Shown: positions 8,194 through 15,853 of the stretch, piece after piece
Layout of the letters: each line of letters starts with the position of its first letter
How positions within the stretch are numbered: the first letter of the stretch is position 1
NCBI GenBank assembly: GCA_019192455.1
Contig: JAHCML010000003.1
Coordinates: forward strand, 712,660-776,659
Length of the DNA stretch: 64,000 nucleotides
Origin: Alphaproteobacteria bacterium SS10
GTDB lineage: Bacteria > Pseudomonadota > Alphaproteobacteria > TMED2
Direction of reading: 5' to 3'
Program-made: the position numbers and the translations under genes
The notes under the pieces: model-generated
What the model saw: only the letters and a program-made list of their open reading frames with translations
Database searches by the model: none
What the model was told of the DNA's origin: nothing

Positions 8194-11100
8194 ATGACAG
8201 ACACGACCTCTCAATCCGCCAAACCAAAGCGGCGCTGGCTACGCGCGCTGATCGCCTTGCTGATGCTCGCGATTGCCTTGCCGGTGCTGATACTGGCCTG
8301 GCTGGCGACCGATCATGGCCGGGACACAGCAATTGGTTGGGGCGTGACCACAGCCGCAGAAGCGGGCCTGACGATCGAGCTGGCGGGTGTTGAAGGCGGC
8401 CTGTTCGACCGGCTGGAGATCGGGTCGGTAACCGTTGAAAACGGTGTTGAGCCGTTGTTTCAAGGGCAAGCCCTCATCCTTGATTGGCGCCCGTCAGCTC
8501 TGCTGCTCGGTAGCCTCTCCGTTCAGGAGTTAGCAGCAGCTAGTCTGTCCTTGGCCCTGCCTGACAGGGACGGCGCACCCAAAGAGCCCAAAAGCTTAGC
8601 TGAACAGCTAGGGGCTCTGGATAAGCTAGCCGGTGGCGACTTGCTGCCGATCGATATCCGGCTGGAGCGGTTGGGCCTGAAGCAGGTTGATCTCCTGGCC
8701 GCGGGTGAACGGGTGGTTGCCATATCGGCATCTGGTAGCGCCTCAATCGCAGGTGACCTATCCCAGCCATCGACCATCCGCCTTGAGGCGGTGGAGGTAG
8801 ATGGCCCGGCGACGGCTTCAATCGATGTCGCCCTTGATCCATCGGCAGCAGAGTTTCATGCCGCCATACAGGCAAGTTTCCCCAATGGTCGGTTGCTCGG
8901 GGCCTTCTTAGGTTCACCGCAGCCGCTCGACCTGTCTCTGGAAGGTACGGGCGATCTGAATAGCTGGGCCGGACAGCTTCGCGCCGACGCGCCCGGACTG
9001 GTGACAGTATCCAGCCCAATTGCCGTGACGCGTCAGGATGGGCAGGTCGGTTTGCGGCTTGAGCCTAAGGTGAGCGGCCTCGCCGTGGCCGATGATCGTG
9101 TGGCTGCCCTCTTGGGCCCAGAACCCTCAGCGGTTCTATCCATGGCTTTTGCCGATGATGCCCTGATCCTTGATGAGCTTTCGGCCTCGACCTCTGCATT
9201 CAAGCTTGAGGGGCGTGGGCAGCTCAACACCGATGCATTGGAGGCGAGTGAGCTATCCGTGACCCTGACCGGTCAGCCGAGCGGTAACGGTTATGGCTTT
9301 GCCCCTGGAGTTTCCTGGGCCTCTCTCGGCGCTGAACTTTTGCTGCAGGAAAAGGCCCTAAACATCGCTTTGAACGCCGTTCAACTTCGGGCTGATGAGG
9401 TAGGGCAGGGTAACGCCTCATTCGCCATCACCGCCGATTTGGAGCAGGCGGATTTGACCGCGGGTATTGTGCCTGCTGACTGGGTCCTGTCACTGGCTGA
9501 GATCGACCTAATCAATGACGCCGTTGAGGTGCCCGACCAGGTGATCGTGGAAGGTGATCTTCAGCTGGGCCCCAGCATCGATACGGTCCGCCTGTCTATC
9601 GATCCCATCGATCTATTTGGTGGTGCCTTGGTTGCCTCAGCAGCGGTGGAGAATGGTGTTCCAACCCAAGCTAACATCCAGGCTGACGGCGTTGATCTTG
9701 CGGATGTCGGCGCGGTGGTTCCTGGCGGCTTACCACTTACTGGGCAGATCGGTTTATCGGTTGCCTTGGGGCTAACCGACACCGCCCCTGGATTGCTCGC
9801 CGATATCTCGGTGTCAGATGCCGTTTATGAGAGCGAACAGCTGGCCGCGCTATTGGGTTCCCATCCGATTTTGACAGTTGATTGGCCAGATGCGGTACAG
9901 GTTAAAAATTTAAATAATATCAGCAAGTTGCGCGCCCATTTTGAGGCGGAAAAACTAGCCGCAACGATCTTGCCAAGGGCGTTGGGTGGCGATGGGCAAC
10001 GGGTGGATGTCAGCCTGACAATTGACGACCTCGCCATCCTCTCCGAAAGCCTAAATGGCGCCCTGACCATGGCCGGGGAGATCGGCCATCAAAATGGCGA
10101 TCTAAGCATTGAGATGGGCCAGCCTGTTGGGGAGGCGATCACCGCAGCCGGGCGTAGGATCACCGATCAAGTGCTCTCGATTTCTGCGAATCTCGACTCG
10201 CAAGCTATTGAAAACGCCTCGTTCTCAGCCATGGTTTCCGAGGTGCCGGTTGTGCTGGCCGCTGAGGATATCACCCTTGCTAATGGTGCTTTGACACTCC
10301 CTGATGTTTCTCTCTCTGTTGAGAGTCTCGTCGCGCAAGCTTCTGGTTTGATTGAGTTTTCTGGTCCGCTTGCTGTTGATGTGAATGTCCGGGGCGATAC
10401 GCTGAAACCGCTCGGGCGTTTGGCCGGGGTTGAGGGGTTAGATGGGCGCCTCGACCTGGTGGCGTCGGTTGGCGGTAACGCGCAGGCGCCATCGGTTCAG
10501 ATTGAGTTGCGGGATAACGATGTCTTGCTCAACGGGCAGGGCCTGGAACGCTTGCGTGGCCAGGTCTCAGCCAGCGCGGATGGGGGCGGGAATTCCCTGC
10601 AGCTGAATATCGAAGCTGGCGGTGTCGGCATCGGTCCGCGCTTTGATCAACTAGCCCTCGCCATGGTGGCTAATCAACGTCAGGCGGGCGCGGATAGTTT
10701 GATCGAGATTACCTCGCTCGATGCCCAGCTTGGTGACCTGCCATTGGGGCTGGCGGCTGCAACCTCGATCACCCTTGCCGGGGCCAATATCACGCTGGCA
10801 CCGACAACCATTTCCGTCGCTCAGGTGCCGATCAATCTGGATGGTCAGTACGGCCCCGAGGCGGTTAGGGCTTCGCTGACAATGCCCGATACCGACATCG
10901 AGTTGTTGGCAGAGCATCTAGGCCTGCCGGATGTGCTTGGCACAATCGGGTTTGAGACTGCTCTGGAGGTCACCAGAAGCAACGCCTCGGCCAGCAGCTC
11001 GCTTCGTTTGGACGGGGTTTCGCTAACTGGGGAGGTTGGTGATGTGCTGGCGCCCTACAGCTTTAGTGCCGATATGGGCTGGGACGGATCTGATATCACC

Positions 11101-12486
11101 ATCGCGGCGAGTGGCCAGGATACCAATGGCGCCCTGCCGTTAATGGTATCGGCGAACCTGCCCGCCCAGCTTAAGCGCAGCGCCCAGGCGGTAATGGCGG
11201 GGATTGAGCTGCCGGACCCGTTACCACTTGATGCATCGGTGACGGGGCAGTTCGCGCTCAATCTGCTGAACCAGATTGCCGAGGCTGATGGGCATCGCCT
11301 GGATGGTCAGCTGGGCATTGATCTGACCGTTGGTGGCGATTTGGCTTCCCCTGTTTTCGGTGGCGGTATCCAGTTGGATCAGGCCTCCTATCTGAACCTG
11401 ATCCACGGTGTTCGCTTGGATCAGATCAACGGCTCAATCAGCGGATCAGAGCGCGGGCTGATTATCGACAACCTGACGGCACAGGCCGGCGGTGGTGGTG
11501 ATTTGGCGGGTGAGGGGCGCCTCGGCTTTGATGAGGAGAGCGCGCTTGAGTTCAGCCTGGACTTTAACCAGGCCAAGCTGCTCGAGAGTGATTTGGCTGA
11601 CGCCACCCTGGATGGTGAGCTCAACCTCAATGGCACGCTGACCGACCATAGGTTGGCGGGCACCCTCAACATCACCGAGGCAGAGATACGTATCCCGAAG
11701 CGCCTGCCAAGCAGCGTTGCAACCATTGAGGTTGAGGAAGAGGTCACCGAGCAAACGCCGGTACCGGAGGAAGAGGTAAGCCCAATCAATACCGAGCTTG
11801 ATCTGGCTATCCGCGCGCCGGGCCGGGTCTATATCCGTGGGCTTGGCCTGGACTTAGAGGTTGGCGGTGGCGTCGATATTGGCGGCACGGCTGCCGAACC
11901 GGTGGTTGAGGGGCGGTTTGACCTCTTGCAAGGGCGGCTCGATGTGGCCGGTCAGAACTGGAGCTTTGATGAGGGCGGGTTAAGCCTCAACGCCGATGGT
12001 TCACCGCCGGAGTTGGATGTGGTTGCATCCCGCCCAGCCGGGGAGATTACGGCCAAGATCACCGTCTCTGGCTCGGTGGCCCAACCATCGATTGAGCTAA
12101 CATCAGAGCCGGTGCTGCCCCAGGGGGAGATTGCGTCACGCATCTTGTTTGGCACCGACAGTGCCAATCTGAGTGCGGTTCAGGCGGTACAGGCGACCGA
12201 GCTGATCGCCAGCTTGCGCGGCAATAGCGGGCAAGGGGTGCTGGGCACCACACGCGACCTTCTCGGCATTGATGAGCTAAGCGTGGATCAGACCGAGAAT
12301 GGCGCCAGCGTTCGGGCCGGTCGCTATATCAGCGACGGGGTCTTCGTCGGCGTTAATCAGGGCGTAGGCGATGCCACCAGTGAGGTGGAGGTTGAGGTCG
12401 ATATCACCGACACAATCAAGTTCGAGGGTAAGACCGGCAACCGCAATAACAACAGCGTTGGCGTCAGCATTGAGTGGGATTATTAA
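8194..12486 (+). CDS. tamB: Translocation and assembly module subunit TamB
   Basis: The product is a very large (1430-residue) AsmA/DUF490 repeat protein. After a basic N-terminus, one signal anchor (ALIALLMLAIALPVLILAWLA, about residues 18-38) places it in the inner membrane with the rest in the periplasm. The C-terminal TamB domain includes RGLGLDLEVGGGVDIGGTAAEP and ends in a beta-rich SVGVSIEWDY. TamB-type proteins form a long hydrophobic groove spanning the periplasm and pair with TamA for protein insertion or phospholipid transport. ATG 8194 is preferred over GTG 8158 because it puts the anchor at the usual distance. The stop overlaps the convergent HD-domain gene by 4 bases. Confidence 0.92.
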   Translation: MTDTTSQSAKPKRRWLRALIALLMLAIALPVLILAWLATDHGRDTAIGWGVTTAAEAGLTIELAGVEGGLFDRLEIGSVTVENGVEPLFQGQALILDWRPSALLLGSLSVQELAAASLSLALPDRDGAPKEPKSLAEQLGALDKLAGGDLLPIDIRLERLGLKQVDLLAAGERVVAISASGSASIAGDLSQPSTIRLEAVEVDGPATASIDVALDPSAAEFHAAIQASFPNGRLLGAFLGSPQPLDLSLEGTGDLNSWAGQLRADAPGLVTVSSPIAVTRQDGQVGLRLEPKVSGLAVADDRVAALLGPEPSAVLSMAFADDALILDELSASTSAFKLEGRGQLNTDALEASELSVTLTGQPSGNGYGFAPGVSWASLGAELLLQEKALNIALNAVQLRADEVGQGNASFAITADLEQADLTAGIVPADWVLSLAEIDLINDAVEVPDQVIVEGDLQLGPSIDTVRLSIDPIDLFGGALVASAAVENGVPTQANIQADGVDLADVGAVVPGGLPLTGQIGLSVALGLTDTAPGLLADISVSDAVYESEQLAALLGSHPILTVDWPDAVQVKNLNNISKLRAHFEAEKLAATILPRALGGDGQRVDVSLTIDDLAILSESLNGALTMAGEIGHQNGDLSIEMGQPVGEAITAAGRRITDQVLSISANLDSQAIENASFSAMVSEVPVVLAAEDITLANGALTLPDVSLSVESLVAQASGLIEFSGPLAVDVNVRGDTLKPLGRLAGVEGLDGRLDLVASVGGNAQAPSVQIELRDNDVLLNGQGLERLRGQVSASADGGGNSLQLNIEAGGVGIGPRFDQLALAMVANQRQAGADSLIEITSLDAQLGDLPLGLAAATSITLAGANITLAPTTISVAQVPINLDGQYGPEAVRASLTMPDTDIELLAEHLGLPDVLGTIGFETALEVTRSNASASSSLRLDGVSLTGEVGDVLAPYSFSADMGWDGSDITIAASGQDTNGALPLMVSANLPAQLKRSAQAVMAGIELPDPLPLDASVTGQFALNLLNQIAEADGHRLDGQLGIDLTVGGDLASPVFGGGIQLDQASYLNLIHGVRLDQINGSISGSERGLIIDNLTAQAGGGGDLAGEGRLGFDEESALEFSLDFNQAKLLESDLADATLDGELNLNGTLTDHRLAGTLNITEAEIRIPKRLPSSVATIEVEEEVTEQTPVPEEEVSPINTELDLAIRAPGRVYIRGLGLDLEVGGGVDIGGTAAEPVVEGRFDLLQGRLDVAGQNWSFDEGGLSLNADGSPPELDVVASRPAGEITAKITVSGSVAQPSIELTSEPVLPQGEIASRILFGTDSANLSAVQAVQATELIASLRGNSGQGVLGTTRDLLGIDELSVDQTENGASVRAGRYISDGVFVGVNQGVGDATSEVEVEVDITDTIKFEGKTGNRNNNSVGVSIEWDY

Positions 12487-13076
12487 CTTACAAAGAAGCG
12501 ATTAAACGCTTTGATAAAACTAGATTTTATAGATTCGGCTGGCGCTGGCTCTAGGTCGGCGAAAAACCCGTCTTGCGGCTTGCCAAAGAACTTCTCAGCT
12601 TCTTCGGCGCTGAATCCGGCCAGCTCCGTCGCTTCAAGATAGGCGGCGATTTGGTCGGCGCGCTTGATCGCCTTTGTCACCCGTTCCGGCAGGAGGGCGG
12701 GCAGGCCAAAGCGCAGATGGATCGCCTGTAAAAGTCGCTCTTCAAACTGTTTGTAGTCGATGCCAACGGCCCGCTTAAACGGGCTGATCAAATCGCCCAC
12801 CACGTATTCCGGCGCATCGTGCAGCAGGGCGGCCAGGCGGTCCGCATCGCTCGCTTTGGGGTGGATATGCGGCAGGATATCAACGACCAGCAGGCTGTGT
12901 TGCGCCACCGTGAAGGCGTGGTCGCCTGAGGTTTGCCCATTCCAGCGGGCAACCCGCGCCAGACCATGGGCAATATCCTCAATCTCAATATCAACCGGTG
13001 AGGGGTCGATTAGGTCCAGGCGACGGCCGCTTAGCATCCGCTGCCAGGCCCGTTTGTTATCGACCCCACCGGCCAT
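12483..13076 (-). CDS. HD-domain phosphohydrolase (YfbR-like)
   Basis: The product has 197 residues and HD-superfamily metal-binding motifs: an early His in VAQHSLLV, the paired HD in ALLHDAPEYVVGD, and a later Asp in KRADQIAAYLEA. The layout resembles YfbR-type nucleotide monophosphatases, but the substrate cannot be read from sequence. The start codon lies 2 bases after the purB stop, so the two genes are probably co-transcribed, which fits a role in purine nucleotide metabolism. The 3' end overlaps tamB by 4 bases. Confidence 0.75.
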   Translation of the reverse strand: MAGGVDNKRAWQRMLSGRRLDLIDPSPVDIEIEDIAHGLARVARWNGQTSGDHAFTVAQHSLLVVDILPHIHPKASDADRLAALLHDAPEYVVGDLISPFKRAVGIDYKQFEERLLQAIHLRFGLPALLPERVTKAIKRADQIAAYLEATELAGFSAEEAEKFFGKPQDGFFADLEPAPAESIKSSFIKAFNRFFVS

Positions 13077-13078
13077 GG

Positions 13079-14392
13079 TTAGGCAGCCTCGCCAAACACC
13101 CGGGCGAAGATCGTATCCACATGCTTGGTGTGATAGCCGAGATCAAACAGTGCGGTGAGGGCGTCCATTTCCAGTGCCGCCAGCACCTCATCATCGCCTT
13201 TGAGGGCATTGAGGAAGGCACCGGTGCGGTCGCCCTCAATCGCCCAAACGGCCATCGCATTGCGCTGGACCAGGCGGTAGGCATCTTCCCGGCTTACACC
13301 AGCCTGGGTTAGGGCCAGCAAAACGCGTTGTGAGAAGACCAGACCGCCAAGGCTGTCCATGGTTTTGCGCATCTGCTCTGGGTAGACGAGCAGCTTCTCA
13401 ATCACCATGGCCATCCGGTGGAGGGCAAAATCCAGGGTCACGGTCGCATCGGGGCCGATCATCCGCTCAACCGATGAGTGGGAGATATCCCGCTCATGCC
13501 AGAGGGCGACATTCTCCAGGGCGGGGACAACCATCCCGCGCACCAGACGTGCGAGGCCGGTCAGGTTCTCGGTCAGGATTGGGTTCCGCTTATGCGGCAT
13601 CGCGGAGGAACCCTTTTGGCCTTTGGCAAAATACTCCTCAGCTTCACGCACTTCCGTGCGCTGCAGGTGGCGAATTTCGGTGGCCAGGTTCTCAACCGAG
13701 CCGGCAATGCCACCCAGTACGGAGAAGAAATAGGCATGGCGATCGCGCGGGATCACCTGGGTTGAGACGGGCTCAATGGTAAGGCCCATTTTCTCAGCCA
13801 CATGGGCCTCAACTGCTGGGTCGATATTGGCGAAGGTGCCAACCGCACCTGAGATCGCGCAGGTGGCAATCTCCTCACGGGCGCGGAGTAGGCGGGTACG
13901 CTGCCGGTCGAAGGCGGCGTAATGCCCGGCGAGCTTCAGCCCAAAGGTATTTGGCTCGGCATGAATGCCGTGGCTACGGCCGATGCAGATCGTGTCTTTG
14001 TGCTCATACGCCCGGTCTTTAAGGGCAGCGAGCAGGCGGTCCATGCCCACGAGCAGTAGGTCGCTCGCCTGCTTCAGCTGCACCGATAGGGTGGTGTCGA
14101 GCACGTCGGAGGAGGTCATGCCCTGGTGAACAAAGCGTGCCTGCGGGCCGACATACTCAGCGAGGTTGGTCAGAAAGGCGATGACGTCATGCTTGGTCTC
14201 CGCCTCAATCTCATCAATGCGTGAGACTTCGAACTTCCCATGCTCCCAAACCGCCTGGGCGGCGTCTTTTGGAATAACGCCAAGCTCAGCCTGGGCATCG
14301 CAGGCATGGGCCTCAATCTCGAGCCAGATTTGAAACTTGTTCTCAGGTTCCCAGATGGCGGCCATCTCAGGGCGGGTATAGCGAGGGATCAT
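13079..14392 (-). CDS. purB: Adenylosuccinate lyase
   Basis: This 437-residue member of the fumarase/aspartase superfamily carries the signature GSSAMPHKRNP (about residues 262-272) and the other two conserved blocks, HQGMTSSDVLDT and GRSHGIHAEP. PurB cleaves SAICAR to AICAR plus fumarate in purine synthesis, and adenylosuccinate to AMP plus fumarate. Length and motifs match active enzymes. It is followed, 2 bases later, by an HD-domain hydrolase. A DUF3553 gene lies 51 bases upstream on the same strand. Confidence 0.96.
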   Translation of the reverse strand: MIPRYTRPEMAAIWEPENKFQIWLEIEAHACDAQAELGVIPKDAAQAVWEHGKFEVSRIDEIEAETKHDVIAFLTNLAEYVGPQARFVHQGMTSSDVLDTTLSVQLKQASDLLLVGMDRLLAALKDRAYEHKDTICIGRSHGIHAEPNTFGLKLAGHYAAFDRQRTRLLRAREEIATCAISGAVGTFANIDPAVEAHVAEKMGLTIEPVSTQVIPRDRHAYFFSVLGGIAGSVENLATEIRHLQRTEVREAEEYFAKGQKGSSAMPHKRNPILTENLTGLARLVRGMVVPALENVALWHERDISHSSVERMIGPDATVTLDFALHRMAMVIEKLLVYPEQMRKTMDSLGGLVFSQRVLLALTQAGVSREDAYRLVQRNAMAVWAIEGDRTGAFLNALKGDDEVLAALEMDALTALFDLGYHTKHVDTIFARVFGEAA

Positions 14393-14443
14393 TGTGACGT
14401 TGTGCCTAGTTACGGGTCTTAGAAGTGCCGTCGCGCCGAAAAA

Positions 14444-14635
14444 CTATTCGGGTTCAATGGCTTCGAGGTCGATTTGAAAGCGGTCGATCACCACCTTGCC
14501 GCGGTGCTCGAAGTTGATGGTGATGCGGTTATCGATGACGCTTTGGATCTGGCCATTGCCCCAATCAGGCTGGCCGGGGTGCTTAACCCAGCCACCGGGC
14601 ACCAAAAATCCAACCTCATCATCACCGGCCATCAT
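14444..14635 (-). CDS. DUF3553 family small protein
   Basis: This 63-residue protein matches the DUF3553 pattern: VPGGWVKHPGQPDWGNGQIQ, a beta-rich middle and an NFEHRGK segment. The fold is probably a small SH3-like barrel, related to domains found at the ends of some helicases. No function is known. Start is ATG 14635 or the adjacent ATG 14632. It precedes purB by 51 bases on the same strand and may be in the same transcript. Confidence 0.75.
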   Translation of the reverse strand: MMAGDDEVGFLVPGGWVKHPGQPDWGNGQIQSVIDNRITINFEHRGKVVIDRFQIDLEAIEPE

Positions 14636-14898
14636 GGTCCAACTTCATATCGTTTCGCGCCAGGTTACGGCTCTGACGCGGTTGCTTTCTCAGTCGGCGG
14701 CGGTTTTAGCGTGATTATCGATGAATGTCTTGGGCTCATTAAGACTGCGTCAACGCAATCCGGTCATGGTCAATTTGGGCGTCGGGATGGTACCGTTCCG
14801 TCCCCGCAAAGTTTGAACAACAACAATAACATTCAACTGTATTCCTGATCGGCTCGCGGTTCGTCCAGCTGAGCGACCAGGTCGGAGGTAGATGGCTT

Positions 14899-15564
14899 AT
14901 GTCGCAGCCCTTAGCGGAACAGGCGACCGAACCATTGGCAGAGATCAGTCCCCAGCTGTTGAGCGAGGTGCTGACGACAAAGCTTTGCCATGATCTGGTG
15001 AGCCCGGTGGGCGCCGTGAATAACGGCATCGAACTTATCCAAGAGATGGGTGATGACGTGCGCGATGAGGCGATGGAGCTGATCGCGGGCTCCGCCTTGG
15101 CCGCAGCGCGACGCCTGACCTATTACCGCCTCGCCTTCGGGATGACCTCTCAGCGGTCAAAGGTATCGGTCGCCGATGCACGGCAGGTTGCAACGTCGCT
15201 GTTTGAGAACAGCCGGATCGAATTGGATTGGCCACGATATCTGATCATTCCTTTCGAGGGTGGCGCCCTGCCTAAGGCGGTGTTGAATGTCCTGCTCTTA
15301 GCTGAGGAGGCCCTACAGCGCGGCAAAATTGAGCTCGCCAGCCAAGAGGGGCGTGGGCGCCTAACTTTTAGATTGATGGGCAGTGAGCCGGGTTTGTCTG
15401 ATGAGAGCCGTGCTGCTTTTGACGGGAATGTTGCGGCGGCTGACCTTACGCCACGCACCATCCAGGTCTGTTTGACCGGCTTGGTCCTGCGTGAGCACGG
15501 GTTCTTTTTAACCTTTGATCCGGTCGGCACGGACCGGCTCGATCTTCATATGGGGCGCCGTTGA
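14899..15564 (+). CDS. chpT: Histidine phosphotransferase ChpT
   Basis: This 221-residue protein has a ChpT-type layout: a dimerisation helical hairpin with the phospho-accepting His31 in LCHDLVSPVGAVNNGIEL, followed by a degenerate ATPase-like C-terminal domain that does not bind ATP in studied homologues. In alphaproteobacteria ChpT passes phosphate from the hybrid kinase CckA to CtrA and CpdR. Here it opens the chemotaxis cluster, and ctrA itself lies at the far end (21803-22516). GGAGG at 14884-14888 is a clear Shine-Dalgarno, 10 bases before ATG. CckA is not in this window. Confidence 0.88.
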   Translation: MSQPLAEQATEPLAEISPQLLSEVLTTKLCHDLVSPVGAVNNGIELIQEMGDDVRDEAMELIAGSALAAARRLTYYRLAFGMTSQRSKVSVADARQVATSLFENSRIELDWPRYLIIPFEGGALPKAVLNVLLLAEEALQRGKIELASQEGRGRLTFRLMGSEPGLSDESRAAFDGNVAAADLTPRTIQVCLTGLVLREHGFFLTFDPVGTDRLDLHMGRR

Positions 15565-15853
15565 GGTGGGTTGATATCGCTTCAACGGCCGCTGGTATTG
15601 GGCAGAAGTAGGAAAAAGGGGCTGTTGCGGGCATGCATCCGCTGGGTCGGGCCCTCGGGTAAGTTCACAAAAACGGAGCGCATCGCCGGGTTATTTAGCG
15701 TTTAATAGGAAAATTACGGTGCTCTTGATGGTGCGCGGGTGGCCCCCGTGATCAACACCAACAAAGGGCGCTGGCGGCAACGACTATCCAGCCCGTCTAA
15801 TTTGTTGAATGCGGGATGGATATAGATGACGGCCGATACGGGGCGGTAAAGTG

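Noticed and set aside
14474..14848. 124-codon plus-strand open frame before chpT
   Set aside because: It is antisense to the DUF3553 gene over its first half and has no recognisable domain or ribosome-binding site. The DUF3553 match on the other strand is clear.
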